A stretch of DNA of 64,000 nt, taken from positions 124,001-188,000 of the forward strand of contig NC_030850.1 in the NCBI RefSeq assembly GCF_000208745.1, given 5' to 3'. The position numbers and the translations under genes are program-made. Each line of letters begins with the position of its first letter. The stretch's first letter is position 1. Of the stretch, positions 12,453 through 25,315 are shown in pieces. Below the pieces are notes generated by a model. That model made no database searches and was not told the DNA's origin. It saw only the letters and a program-made list of their open reading frames with translations. Source of the stretch: Theobroma cacao (Eukaryota; Streptophyta; Magnoliopsida; Malvales; Malvaceae).

Positions 12453-14703
12453 ATGGAAGGCTGGGATGGGATCGGGAAGCGACCCTCCATCTTCGTCATC
12501 GGATGTCCCAACGTTGGCAAGCGCACCCTCCTCTCCCGTAACTCTCTTTTTCTCTTTCCATTATTACTTCTTTTTTATTTTTAACTTAAAATTAAAAAAT
12601 AGCATCTTTCTCTAATACTACTCCTACTACTAAAGTATAAAATTACCAGGTTGATGTCGTTGTGATTTGATGCGTAATCTGAAAATCATGAATCATATGT
12701 CTTCGGGTTGCTGTGTTTTGTTAAATTTTAAGTATTTTTGACGAATCTTATTAAAGAAAGAAAAGAAAAACAATGCAGGGCTTGCCTCTGTGGAGTTTGA
12801 AGAAGAAGATAATGCCTCTGAAGTAGTTGTCCAGGGGTCAGTGTGCTCTCTCTGTCTCTCTAGTCACTCTTAACATGTTTGTAGTATTAACTATACAATT
12901 TTTTTGGGGCATATAAATCTAAAATGACTGATAACTCAACCACCAACAGCTGGACTATCAACACCAAATACTACACTGCTGATGTTTCTGTGTGTATGGC
13001 TCATCTTCAAGATGGATTTTCAGTTGGAGCCCACCCTATTTTTAACAGTTCAACTGCCTTGCTCATGGTTTTTGACATGTCTCATGTAACCATTTTACTC
13101 TTCCCTATTCTTGTTCACTTCCTTTTATTTCATCATCAATCTTCTGCCTTTCTAAACATATATATCAACTCACCTTCCTTTATGCCTTTTTCATTTTTTC
13201 TCTCTCTCTCTTGCAGTTATCAACTCTTGATGCACTTCAGGATTGGGTATCTCGCACTGATATTCAAAACTTTGAGATTCTACTCTGCATTGGAAACAAA
13301 GTGGATCTTATTCCAGGTCATCCCGTCCATGCTGAATACAGAGAACGCCTACTCAAACGTGCTGATTCCTCTGCTCATTTTTCTTATGACTTCACTTATT
13401 ATGGAATTTCTCAAACTGAAGGAAGCAGTTTATTGGGGGATGAAGATCCATCCTCCAACATTCGCAGAAAATGCTTGGAATGGTGCATTGACCACAACAT
13501 TGAATTCATTGAAACTTGTGCTTCTAATGCCGATTTTGACAAATGTAAGGCCCATCTCCAGTGCCTGCTTCATCATATTTTTTTTTTTACTTTGTTGCTA
13601 TACTGCTCATACGCTGAATCACTGATATGGAATAACATGCTTCAATGCCAAATTTCCATCAATCATGAAATTGTAGAAACCATGACATCCTGCTCAGCAA
13701 AATGTATTTTGCCTACAAATAAATTAAAATGATGTGCAGATGTGTAATTGTGAGAAGTTCTACTTGAATAAAATTCTTTTTGTTGATGTTGAACTGTTAT
13801 AAAAGTGAAAAATATCTCTTCATCAAGGAGGAAAGTGCAAAATTTTTTCTCAACATGACCTGGTGGGTTTTAACTTCTCTCTTCCAAAGGCTATCATTGC
13901 CTTGATAGTCACAACTCACAAGTAATGAGCACTGAATAAAAGTCATGGTCATGTACAGGTTAGATGTTCTTATGCTTATTTTTGGGATTGATGTGAAAAA
14001 CAAAACTATTTCTTGCAGGTTTGTCAGTTGATGGTGATTTACAAGGAGTTGAACGTCTTTATGGTGCTCTGTCTGCTCATATGTGGCCCGGAATGGTTCT
14101 GAAATCCGGTGATAAGATAACTGAACCATCGCTACCTGAGAAAGAAGGTTATATGTTACACCTTTGTTCTTAATAAAAGTTCTTCCTTGTTAATTATCAG
14201 CTAAATCTTTTTATCATCCCTGTCCAGAGTCATCAGAAGAAGAACCTGATTATGAATTGGACTATGAAGTGCTATCTGCGGGTTCAGCTGAACCATGGGA
14301 TGACACAGGTGAAGAATGGGTTTCTGCAAGTGGAGCTAACGCAGTCCTGGATATAGGGAAATCAATTGGTGAGGACAATTCTTTTACAGAGTGTGTTCAA
14401 GGAAACATAACCAGAAATGAAAAGGAAGAGCTGCAGCCTTTTGCAGCAGTTTCTGCATCAGAGGATAATATTGACAGAGTGACACCTAATGCCGGAGAAC
14501 CTGACGAAGCTTCAGCTTCAGAATTAGATGATGGTACACATTATGATTTTGAGGATTTGGAACAGTTGATGTCTGAGATAGGAAACATTCGCAGCAACTT
14601 GAGGTTAATGCCTGATTTTCAGAGGAGGGAGATGGCTGCAAAGCTGGCTATGAAAATGGCTGCCATGTTTGGAGGTGGCAGCGATGATGAAGAGGAAATA
14701 TGA
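12453..14703 (+). CDS. Adaptin-binding p34 (AAGAB)-like GTPase-fold protein
   Basis: Six exons join in frame: 12453-12537, 12779-12836, 12950-13085, 13217-13544, 14019-14147 and 14228-14703, giving 403 residues. The N-terminal half is a Rab-like G domain. It has a P-loop GCPNVGKRT at 17-25, MVFDMSH near 88-93 and a guanine-specificity motif NKVD at 120-123. The C-terminal half is acidic, then has the conserved block HYDFEDLEQLMSEIGNIR and a helical end rich in Met and Ala. This is the layout of alpha/gamma-adaptin-binding protein p34, which in animals is a cytosolic chaperone for clathrin adaptor assembly. The plant role is inferred. The P-loop has Arg where Ser/Thr normally follows Lys. It is divergent from the phosphate carrier, with a LINE relic between them. 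Its 3' end has been copied to 23047. Confidence 0.88.
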
Positions 14704-15664
14704 GTGATCAATGAGGATATTGCTGTGTTATAAGAACTACCAGATTGATCATTCCTTAATCTCAATTCTTCTTTTGAATTTTGGAAGATAATGATGATAT
14801 GTAGTTTATATACAAAGTTAATAGAAAAGAGCTACACGGAAATTTTATTGATATCATTCTCTATTTTTCTGTTGGTCATGAGGCTTCAATGTCCTTACAA
14901 GTTTGTGCTTAATCATAAGGCTCTGCTAAAGACACACACACAAAAAAAAAAAAAATGGTTGGTGCAGAATGCAATTTTAGGCTTTTGCAATTGGACTAAA
15001 CCTTCACCCTTTACTCTTTTAATCTCTGCAGCAATGAGTATTAATGTTTAATTCCTCATTAGCGAATCATACTTGTAGTTGGCATGACCTTGTTGCAAGA
15101 AGGCTGAGTACTGACTGTCAATTTTTTCAAGTTGGAAGAGGGAGGTCTATCACTTTAGAGTAGGCAGGATGGTTGTTGGTGTGATGCCCGAATATTGACT
15201 GCTACTTTCCCTAGTTGGAAAAAGGAAATATCATGAGCCTGCTGGCAATATGTAATCTTGTGATTAGCCTGGATCCTGGGAAGGGTGGGGGAGATTAGGC
15301 AAACATTAAACTGGTTTCTTGCAATGAATCAGAAGCGTGTGTATTGTCATAAACATTTAACATTACAGGTCCTATATTATCTAGTCTAATGGGGACAAAT
15401 GGGAAGTTCTCTTTAGTGCCCGTTTAATCAATGCATTGCATAGCAGGAAGAAGAAACCATCGGCTTGCACTGTATTCAACTGATGATCCATGAGTTCATG
15501 AACCAGGAGCTATTTGCAACTACACTACATTCTGGAAGAAAGGTAACCTCGTATGGGTGGCGGGCCCTCACCTGAACTACCATAAAAGTAGGTGCAGATG
15601 AGATGCTTTCTGTAGGATAAAGAGCCTGGCACTTACTTCTTGCGTAATAATTCCACACTTTATC
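14678..15664. repeat. Segmental duplication, copy 1 (includes p34 3' end)
   Basis: This ~990-bp segment begins in the last codons of the p34 gene (GCAGCGATGATGAAGAGG) and runs through its 3' UTR and flank. It matches 23047-24038 in the same orientation, base for base over most of its length, with scattered substitutions and few small gaps. Both copies share the A-rich run after GACACACACA and the end near ACTTTATC. Confidence 0.93.
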
Positions 15665-16329
15665 CACTATTAAAAATTCTATTTATTCTGACAAAAATAA
15701 TTTGTTGAAAATTTTCAATCAAGTTTCGACTAAATAAATTTTAATATTTTTTAACAAATTTTCAACGAAATGTTTCTAACGAAGTTTTTTTGTTAGATAT
15801 CTGTTGACCGTTAAATTTTTCAACAAAATTTCTTATGGATTTTCAACAAAATTTTCTTACGAAATTTAATCCGTTGGAATTTCATTAAAAATATTTTAAA
15901 TACCAAAATAATTAACCTCGTCAAATTTTTCAACTGAATTTTCCATTAGAAAAAGTCATTACTATTGAATTTTACCTATAGAGTTTTTCGTTGAAAAATT
16001 TCATCAGAATTGATTTTTTTTTTGTGATTATTTTTTTATTGAAAATATATTAATAAATTTATTTATTAAACATGATTGTATATGAATATTAATCTTTGAA
16101 TATATTATATTAAAGAATTATATTTAATTATTGACATTTGGTCAAATTTCCATTTAATATTATAAATTAATATACATAAACCATATATACTATATATCAT
16201 AAATAAATAAAAGAGGACCAAATCTTTTTTATCAATATATATAGTAATTATAAACTTAATTTCATACAAGAATAGACTATATATATATATGAGAATAATA
16301 TATTAATATTATTATTTATCTATATATAT
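15665..16329. repeat. AT-rich block with recurring TTTTCAACGAAATT-like motifs
   Basis: Between about 15690 and 16010 a motif of the type (T)TTTCAAC(G/A)AAATTT, and its reverse form, recurs many times with variation. This style of subterminal repeat is known from plant CACTA and other DNA transposons. No transposase is visible and the block runs into an assembly gap. Transposon origin is inference. Confidence 0.4.
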
Positions 16330-17126
16330 NNNNNNNNNNNNNNNNNNNNNNNNNNNNNNNNNNNNNNNNNNNNNNNNNNNNNNNNNNNNNNNNNNNNNNN
16401 NNNNNNNNNNNNNNNNNNNNNNNNNNNNNNNNNNNNNNNNNNNNNNNNNNNNNNNNNNNNNNNNNNNNNNNNNNNNNNNNNNNNNNNNNNNNNNNNNNNN
16501 NNNNNNNNNNNNNNNNNNNNNNNNNNNNNNNNNNNNNNNNNNNNNNNNNNNNNNNNNNNNNNNNNNNNNNNNNNNNNNNNNNNNNNNNNNNNNNNNNNNN
16601 NNNNNNNNNNNNNNNNNNNNNNNNNNNNNNNNNNNNNNNNNNNNNNNNNNNNNNNNNNNNNNNNNNNNNNNNNNNNNNNNNNNNNNNNNNNNNNNNNNNN
16701 NNNNNNNNNNNNNNNNNNNNNNNNNNNNNNNNNNNNNNNNNNNNNNNNNNNNNNNNNNNNNNNNNNNNNNNNNNNNNNNNNNNNNNNNNNNNNNNNNNNN
16801 NNNNNNNNNNNNNNNNNNNNNNNNNNNNNNNNNNNNNNNNNNNNNNNNNNNNNNNNNNNNNNNNNNNNNNNNNNNNNNNNNNNNNNNNNNNNNNNNNNNN
16901 NNNNNNNNNNNNNNNNNNNNNNNNNNNNNNNNNNNNNNNNNNNNNNNNNNNNNNNNNNNNNNNNNNNNNNNNNNNNNNNNNNNNNNNNNNNNNNNNNNNN
17001 NNNNNNNNNNNNNNNNNNNNNNNNNNNNNNNNNNNNNNNNNNNNNNNNNNNNNNNNNNNNNNNNNNNNNNNNNNNNNNNNNNNNNNNNNNNNNNNNNNNN
17101 NNNNNNNNNNNNNNNNNNNNNNNNNN
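16330..17126. other. Assembly gap (N)
   Basis: A run of 797 N. Both flanks are AT-rich and repetitive, so a transposable element probably caused the gap. Confidence 0.99.
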
Positions 17127-17540
17127 ATTAAAAAATTAATTTAATTTTTGACATTTGGTTAAACTTTCCATTTACATATATAGATTGTTTGTTACTTATA
17201 AATTCAAAATTATCATTATGATATATTATAAATTAATATATATATATATATATATATTTCAACACACCTATTTTGCCACCTCTATGACAATGGGCATTTG
17301 TTCAGTATTACGTATTTTCTTATGTAATGAATCGTAATTACGAAAGTGAGAAATCATTAATAAATACTCCCCCTTTATCCATCGTTTCTTGTATGAATGT
17401 CTCGAAACTGTTTTTTATTTTTTTGTTTCGAATACTTAATATATATGGTCTTGAGAAACTAAGGTGATATTAAATTCATATGCCAGAATCTAGAGAAATA
17501 ATTTTGGGAGGCAAATCATGTGAAAATAAAATTTGGAATA

Positions 17541-17916
17541 CATGCTGTTGACCTTGTCAAAGCCTATTTTGCAGCCCGACAATAAGGTGGTTCAGACATG
17601 TCAGCTACTAATAGCCTATTTCCCCAACTTTACTAGCTATGGCCCCAAATTTTCAATCTCACAATCCCTCAAAACCCTTGCCACAACTCTAGGAATTTCA
17701 AAGGGATCAGACCAGGAGCCTGTCCCCCACAAAATTCACCTCCTCCGCCCACAATCCGGCGCCGGCGGTGACCATGTACCTGGCTTGTCATGCCTCGACG
17801 TCGAAACTAATAACGTTGTAGGCTGGATTACTGTTCTGGGAGAGTGTGAGGGGTACGTGGGACATTACATGTTAGGCCACCAATACAGAAAAGACTTGAG
17901 AGTGGTAGCTAATTAG
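17541..17916 (+). pseudogene. N-terminal fragment of HAD-type (class IIIB) acid phosphatase
   Basis: The frame from ATG 17541 to TAG 17914-17916 encodes about 124 residues. The end (NNVVGWITVLGECEGYVGHY, then MLGHQYRKDLRVVAN) resembles the conserved region just before the catalytic core of plant acid phosphatases of the vegetative-storage-protein/APS1 family. In those proteins the chain continues for over 100 residues through the catalytic DxDxT motif. Here it stops at once and no continuation is found in the next 600 bases. A secretion signal is also lacking. It is therefore read as a truncated copy. The family call is from memory of the motif. Confidence 0.55.
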
Positions 17917-18211
17917 GCCCTTCTCTACGGCCAAAAACTCAGCCTGGCCAGAAAAGACTATTTTTTTATTATAAAGTACAAACTTTGTTGATTGCTTGCG
18001 ATGTAAAGATTATAACAATGTTTAAACAAATTATTTCTTTAGAAAAAGTGTACTTAGTATTAGCAAAGTGCAATAGATTGTATATATACACACACATATG
18101 TATATGTTTACGCAGCAACCTTTCGGCCACAGATGCATTTTAAGAGAGCCAACAGAGTTCAATTGTTTTTTTTAGAAGTTGAGATTCGATTTGATTTTTG
18201 GATCTTGTTCA

Positions 18212-18269
18212 GGCCCATTTTAGTTGTAGGCCTAGTAATAGTAGCAGCCAGCTTATCTTCTCTTGGGCT
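18212..18269 (+). promoter_or_regulatory. Site II-like elements upstream of RPC7-like gene
   Basis: GGCCCAT at 18212-18218 and TGGGCT at 18264-18269 are site II-type elements, common in promoters of plant housekeeping genes. They lie about 270-320 bases before the ATG at 18535. Confidence 0.4.
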
Positions 18270-18534
18270 TCTTGTAGTGTACGCCGTCATTCTTATTCAG
18301 CCAGCGTTTTCAACTAGGAACAGGTTCCATTCAAACGGCCTCCTCACTCCAGCGTCGTATTCTACCAAACTGTCAGCTGTCAGCCTATCCAGGTCAGTCA
18401 GTCAAGCCTTCTTACCTTTCGTGTATTTTCTTTTATTTTCTTTTTAGGGTTGCTTGACAATGTATCTTCTTATAATGGTTGGAACATATTAGAATTGGAA
18501 CCGAAATTATAATTTTTGCGTGGGTAGTCGGCCG

Positions 18535-21500
18535 ATGGCTTATTATAGGGGACGTGGACGAGGAAGGGGATACGGAGGAGGTGGCTTTTCTGGGTATTTT
18601 AAGCCTGAGCCAGTTGTGCTTTTCCCTGTAAGTATCCTCAACTTGTTGTTTTCTGGTCATGGGCTTAGGGCTCTTTGTAAACTACACATAATGAATGAAG
18701 ATGAACTTTGGGTGATTTGCAGGATGTTGAATTACCTGATGTAAAAGGTGTGCCTGAAGAGAAGACCTTAGTCATTTGGAATTCAAGGTTGCAAAACTAT
18801 TGGAAAGCCTCTCCTTACTATATTGAAGAAAATGTTTCAAAGAGTGAGTATTTGAAACTCTCTAGAATCTTTCTAGCTTCAAAATATAGCTTTTGATTAG
18901 TTAGAGTTGGTAGCAAATTTCATACTTGTAAACACATTGAATTTGCTTCAAGTGAATGATCTTGTTGCATCAAAAGAACCCTACAAAGATTTTCGAAAAA
19001 TTTCAACCTTTATATGCTTGTTCAGGCTAAGGAAATTAAGAATATTTGAAAATGTGAGAGGAGTACTGTTCAAGGATGCTTCTTAAGATAACAAAGAAGC
19101 TGCTTCTTTTAGTTGTGTTAAAGTTTGAAGAACTGTGCTCATCGACTTTCCTTTAGGTATCCTTAATTAAACCCGGGTAGCAGTTGAACTTTATGGACAC
19201 AGTAAACACTTTGCAACCTCTTATTGCCTTTACATTGTGTGCCTAATGTCTAGCTGTGTCATCATTATACTATTTCTGCAATGATTTCAGTGCAGTGATT
19301 GTCCTGTATTCTCAAACTGTTTACAGAAATATGCCTCAGAGGAACTTTCCCATCCCAATGTTTCTAGAGATATGCCTAGGATTTCTGCATTTTATATCCC
19401 AAGACAACATGTGCATCCTGTTTTGCCTTTATTATAAATATTAGTTTCACACATTGCATTTTTCATTATTATGCTTGATTGATGACTTCGAAATCTAGTG
19501 TTATTTTGTGCCACATATGACAAATTTGTCAAAGTTGCCAATTTTCTTTGATGCAATCTTATATTTTTGGTTCTTGACTTCCCCATTTTGCCAGCTGCAT
19601 CAATTGGCTCTCGGCTTCTTGCTTGTATTAATATTGTTACAAATTTATAGCTCATATATTTAATTATATTAAAATTATTTTTTTTCCTAAATCTGATTTT
19701 AGAAAGCCAGAGCAAGGACATAGAAAGATATTCTGACTGGGAGAAGCCAAAGAGCACCTCAAAACGCGATAGTCTTAACCAGATTCTACAACTCCAATCT
19801 CATAATTTTCCTAAAGAATTGATTGGAGGTTCGCGATTGAAACAACTTATGCAACTATTGACTTGGTATTCAAGACAATGTGTGTAATACTTTAGCTTTT
19901 ATCTTTCTCTTTCTTTGCTGGTTCAGTCTAATTGAATAGTGAATCTCAGATTCAAGGAGAGCTCAGCGAAGTGCCAAAAAGATGCGATGGAATCTAGACT
20001 CAGGTTTGACAAGAAATCATGTCTTATGCATACTTGTTTTTGGGTATATTATATTATATATTTATTGCATGGAGTAATAGACAGCAAATGAATTCCTTTA
20101 ATGGACATTAGTTTTTGAAGTTGCACATTTCAATTTCAGCCTTTTTCATGTTTGTATGATACACAGGGCATTACTAATCTTAAAAGTGATTCTATAGTCA
20201 CTAAGCTAGCAGCCATGACACCACTATAGAGATCTTTAATGGGTTAGGCAACCATGTTCAACTACATTCTTGTAATTTATTTCAGAATATAAGATTTTCT
20301 TTGCAATGACTTCAGAGTAGGTGGACCATTGTGAGCAAATGATAGTTTCAAGTGGAAAAGTGAATGATTTTGAATGATATGTTCTATCCCATTTGTTTTC
20401 GTTTTTTCAATGTGCAAACAAGTGTATATTTGTTTTTTTCTTTCTAACTTGAACCCATAACCTCCAAGTCAGAATGGAACAACCTAATGTTTGTGCTAAC
20501 CATCATTGTCAAGTGATTTTCTACTCAATGGCATAGTAAGAGTAGCTACATCTTTTAACATATTCTGGTTTCCCCCTAGGCTATCAAACTGGCTAGCTTT
20601 TTTGAGTAAATTCTTGTTTCAATTTGTTTCTGGCAGCATTCAGATTGATGTAGTTCTTATGCCTTTAATTTGTTACCTCGAAATTTTGGTGAATGCACCA
20701 GTCTTAATGACTGGTCTTTGGAGTCTTCACTACAAGAAGGAAATCACTTATCTGTCTAGAATTAGATGTTTTCTCTTTGTTCTTTGTAAAAACAAAAGGT
20801 GCCTTACAAAATGATCCTTTAGTTAAACTGATATACATTTTTCTTATTTGTGCACAGGCTTGGACAAATTAGATACGTTCGAGAAATTTGAACAGGGTCT
20901 TGAGGTAAATTGTCCAAAGCATGTCTCACGTGCTCATATATTTTGGACTTTGGACGAATGGCTTCTGAACCTGTTGGAACTTGGATCATTTCGTTCTCTG
21001 CTTTCTTTTTCTCTTTAGCTTTTTTGCTAATAAAAAGTTTACCTTAAAATGTTCTTTTGTGTTTTGCAAATCTTTCTCCTTATGGATGCTTGTTTGCCTC
21101 AATAGATTCTTAATGGTAATTATTTCATGTCCCTACTTGATAGGATCCAGACAAAGAAGGAAAGGAAAAGAAAGGTGATGGAGAAGAAGACAATACAGAT
21201 GAAGAGCCGGGAGAACTGTCTGACGAATCATACAGTGATGATGGAGATTATAATGAGGTCAGTACAAAGTTTTAAATTCTAATTCACATGATATCAGCAT
21301 ATATTATTCCCTTTTAGTTTATGCTATAGGCAGTATCCTCAGTTGGAGAAAGTTTGAAAGGATCCATTAAACTTCAAATGAAAAGAATAGCTTTACTTAT
21401 TGGAATTCAAGCTGATGCTCTTCATAAAGAAACAAAAACAAGAGATGTCTATTGGTTTGGAATTTTTAAAAATAATGTTGCCAATAATGTTTACAATCTT

Positions 21501-21690
21501 GCAGAATGAACATTTTGATGATGATGAAGATGATTATAACCAAGAAGATGGCAATGATGGTAGGCATTTTCTTTTTCTTCTGCTTAGTTTCTGCAACTGA
21601 ATTCATATCAGATGCTTGTGAACTTTTTGATTTCTGCTGGAAGAGGCGGCTAATGGTTTTTTAACTATTGCAGATGAACCTATATATTAG
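18535..21690 (+). CDS. DNA-directed RNA polymerase III subunit RPC7-like
   Basis: Eight exons join in frame: 18535-18627, 18723-18843, 19703-19828, 19950-20003, 20858-20904, 21144-21257, 21505-21559 and 21674-21690, giving 208 residues. The N-terminus is an Arg/Gly-rich stretch (RGRGRGRGYGGGG), followed by PEPVVLFPDVELPDV. The middle is charged and Lys/Arg-rich (SAKKMRWNLDSGLDKLD), and the last third is almost entirely Asp/Glu with Tyr. This order, the acidic tail and the size fit RPC7/RPC31 (POLR3G-like), a Pol III subunit that links the initiation subcomplex to the core for tRNA and 5S rRNA synthesis. The last exon has only 17 coding bases. The call rests on overall architecture and short motifs, as the family is poorly conserved. 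Confidence 0.82.
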
Positions 21691-23046
21691 TTGTCCAGTG
21701 GAGAAAGTTTCAATACCCTTGGGAATTTGTCTGACGACATGGAAATATTGCTCTTCAATTGGAATGGTGGGTTTTTTGAAGTTCACTTAGACATGGTGCC
21801 TGCTGGCTGTGAGGATAAACCACCCTTTGATAACTTGTACCTTGTAAATTTCACCATAACACATTAGATACATTGAAGGCATGCTGAAAAGCATATCGGA
21901 TTTTAACCATATGTTTACAGTGGAGGAACCTATTATACAAATAATATTTTATTTTTTATTTAAATTGGGTTTTCACTTTCCTATCTTATATACTCCGGTA
22001 TTAGGTTTTTGTATGTAAAAATGCGGAGATGCCATATTCCCTAAATGGTTAGGTTCTGCTTGACCTATTTGAACGTTAGATCCGTTTCTCTATTTTTCTC
22101 TGCAATTTTTGTCAAAGCATATGAATACGATATGCTTGTGTCTTTCACATTTTCTGTTTCGTTCTTTAAAATTCAAAATATGTTATCAGTTGGAAGCCTG
22201 ATTCGAGTCCATTATATCACTAAAAGAATTCTGGATTCTTAATATATATATAGCTAAGTCATCATATTATTAATAATATTATATCAACACAAGATACATT
22301 GATGGCATTTACATGCATGATCAGCAATCAGCATAGGCAATTGTTGATGAATTCAACGCCTAACAGCTGTCCGTGGATTACCCCTCATTCTATTACAAAC
22401 AATTCCAAACACTTTCTTATTTGTGTTAAGAAACCAACGCCACAGCTCCCATTATCATCATACAGGTTATCAACCCTCTGATTGTATGAACATCTCATAG
22501 TATTTGTTCCTCCCATTATCACCTCCCTTTGGCATTTCTTATTGGAAGCTATGTCACAGTGCTTGGTCAAAGGTAATAGACGTTTTTTGCAACTCACGAG
22601 TAAAAAATTTTTGATTTTGTATAAAATGATATGGGGATTTGAGAAAAAAATTGGTTCGTTTGATAAGTTACTTGGTATAACAAGCTTGGAAGAAGTTCTA
22701 AAACATGGGTTGAAAATGTTTACGAGAGACAGCAGAGCAGCAGTGGAGCAAATTGGAGCAGAATGCTGAATTGGAGATGTTTTTGCAAGGATAATGGTTT
22801 ATAGTGGAGCAAGTCAAGTTTATATGTTAAAATAACAACTTTTTGAAAATTTTCATATACAATAACCTTTGAATTCTTGGTCCATGCTCATCAGTTTACA
22901 TGAGTAAACTAACATTCTAAGACTATAAGCAGATAAAATCTGAAAAACTCCTTAAAATATTTTCAAAATGACATTTTTGGTTCCTTACTGTTAACACCAG
23001 TTAAAAAAAATTATACTCAATAATGCATAAATATTTTAGGACACAT
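21691..23046. other. 3' region of RPC7-like gene and intergenic DNA
   Basis: The first few hundred bases are probably 3' UTR. The remainder (22050-23040) holds only short open frames without recognisable similarity. Confidence 0.5.
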
Positions 23047-24038
23047 GCAGCGATGATGAAGAGGAAGTATCGAGTGATCAACGTGGATATTGCTGTGTTA
23101 TAAGAACTATCAGATTGATCATTCCTTAATCTCAATTCTTCTTTTGAATTTTGAAAGATAATGATGATATGCAATTTATATACCAAGTTAATAAAAAAGA
23201 GCTTCATGAAAAGTATATTGTTACCTTTCTCTATGTTTTCTGTTAGCCATGAGACTTCAGTGTCCTTACAAGTTTGTGCTTAATCATAAGGCTCCGCCAA
23301 AGACACACACACCAAAAAAAAAAAAAACTTAGCGCAGAATGCAATTTTAGGTTTTTGCAATTGGACTAAACCTTCACTCTTTACTCTTTTAATCTCTGCA
23401 GCAATGAGTATTCATGTTTTATTCCTCATTAGCGAGTCATACTTATAGTTGGCATGACCTTGGTGCAAGAAGGCTGAGCACTGACTGTCAGTTTTTTCAA
23501 GTTGGAAAAGGGGGGCATATCACTTTAGAGAAGGCAGGATGGTTGTTGGTGTGATGCCCGAATATTGACTGCTACTTTTCCCTAGTTGGAAAGAGGAAAT
23601 ATCACGAGCCTGCTGGCAATATGTAATCTTGTGATTAGCCAGGATCCTGGGAAGGGTGGGGGAGATTAGGCAAACATTAAACTGGTTTCTTGCAATGAAT
23701 CCGAAGCGTGTGGATTGTCATAAACAACATTTAACAGTAAAGGTCCTATATTATCTAGTCTAATGGGGACAAATGCGAAGTTTCTCTTTAGTGCGCGTTT
23801 AATCAATGCATTGCATAGCTGGAAGGGGAAACCAACAGCTCTCACTTTATTCAACTGACGATCCATGAGTTCATGAACTCGGAGATATTTGCAATTACAC
23901 TACATTCTGGAAGACAGATAACCTCGTATGGGTGGCGGGCCCTCACCTGAACTACTATAAAAAGTAGATGCAGATGAGATGCTTCCTGTAGGACAAAGAG
24001 CCTGGCACTTACTTCATACGGAATAATTCCACTTTATC
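23047..24038. repeat. Segmental duplication, copy 2
   Basis: This is a direct copy of 14678-15664. It begins with the same GCAGCGATGATGAAGAGGAA that encodes the end of p34. The p34 stop TGA is changed here (AAGTATCGAGTG versus AAATATGAGTG), and no p34 exon precedes it. The rest follows copy 1 closely, with scattered substitutions. It is the derived copy, because copy 1 is attached to an intact gene. Confidence 0.93.
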
Positions 24039-24757
24039 TCTTGGCTTCTTTTGGTTGGATAAATGTGGATCCACTTATAGGACCTTTTCTCTGTAGTGTT
24101 CATCATAGTTGAGAAAGTGCAAGTGCCCCCCATCCCCGTGAAGTATGAAATGGGAAATGCTAATGTCGTAATTAAACAAATTAAGATGATTAGCTGTTAA
24201 TGTCGTAGATATTGATAGAGGGAAACAGATGAGATATGATTTTCTTTGGTTCCAATTAATAGTCGCAGCACATGCTAATCAAACTAAGAGGAAACGTGGC
24301 AGTTTGCACTTGGCAACCTTTTCAAACGCCTGAATTATTAGGGTTGAAACTAATATGCTGGCATGCTAAGGGGAATCGATTGCACCTTTGCTCTTTACTC
24401 TTTACAAGATTGCAAAGTAGGAATCAGTCACTCTCCACGAATAAAGTGACCCACAGGTAGGAGACCGAGTGTTGCCCCGCAGTTCTTTAGTTTTTGGGTT
24501 TTTTGTTTTGTTTTGTTCTCCGGATGACTCTATTTTCCCATTCCGGTGGTTTGGCAAATTGCAAAACATTTCTTCTCGTGTTGGAATATTGATTGTAAGC
24601 TGGTGCCTGGAAATCCATTCGTAAAAAAGATAATAATTAATACTCTCTAAACAACTAGTAGTACGTTTCCAGCACTCCACAGAGATACGTAAATAAACAA
24701 AGATTAGATGGAGACTAGACTTGGCAAATGAAAATCCAGGCTGATTGTTACACACGG

Positions 24758-25315
24758 TTACGGCAAGAAAGAGTTAGTGGCATTGCGATTATCTTCGAGG
24801 GCCTTCATTTCAGCTTCAGAAACAGCGGTCCCGGTCCCCGGAGGAAATTGGCCGCACTTGTGACACCTGGCGACCACCAGTATCTGACGACACGAGGGGC
24901 ACGAGGAGTGGGAGCCTAGCCAGGTGTCTACACAACCCACATGGAAGCCATGTCCACACTGGGGCAATACCCTGATCTCATCCCCCTCCGCGAACTCCCC
25001 CAAGCATATAGCGCACTCCATTGATGCAAACTTTACAGTGTCAGTGCTTATAGCAGCGTCTTTGTTGTAGGTGACTTTGGGGAGAGATTGAAGGACCTTC
25101 TTTTTGAGGCCCTTGTTGGCTGAGGTCTGAGAGGCGTTGTTGTTGGCAGTTCTCCGGCGGCGGAGACATGCACAGCGCGCCACCGCTATGAGACCCACCA
25201 CGCATATCAATGCGCAAAGGAGAGCTGCTAATATCACCACAAGGTCAGACTCCACGGTCACTGCCTCTGGCGGCGGAGCCTGAGCTGTTGAGAGGAATCT
25301 TTGATAACGTGTCAT
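24758..25315 (-). CDS. RING-H2 finger E3 ligase, RHA3/ATL type
   Basis: A single-exon gene of 185 residues, as is usual for ATL genes. Residues 24-46 form one hydrophobic membrane segment near the N-terminus, followed by a basic stretch (RRRR at 52-55). LPKVTY at 78-83 matches the GLD region of ATL proteins. The RING-H2 domain spans 101-142 with ligands C101, C104, C120, H122, H125, C128, C139 and C142; Pro-Ser before the last Cys and Trp132 are typical of E2-binding ATL rings. The tail [12 protein letters not shown] is a hallmark of the RHA3/ATL80 subgroup. It is expected to act as a membrane-anchored ubiquitin ligase. The subgroup call is from memory of Arabidopsis RHA3A/RHA3B; the substrate is unknown. 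Confidence 0.93.
   Translation of the reverse strand: MTRYQRFLSTAQAPPPEAVTVESDLVVILAALLCALICVVGLIAVARCACLRRRRTANNNASQTSANKGLKKKVLQSLPKVTYNKDAAISTDTVKFASMECAICLGEFAEGDEIRVLPQCGHGFHVGCVDTWLGSHSSCPSCRQILVVARCHKCGQFPPGTGTAVSEAEMKALEDNRNATNSFLP

Noticed and set aside
12924..13732. Two overlapping open frames of 233 and 173 codons inside the p34 gene
   Set aside because: They are read-through of exons 3 and 4 into introns; the spliced model explains the conserved parts.
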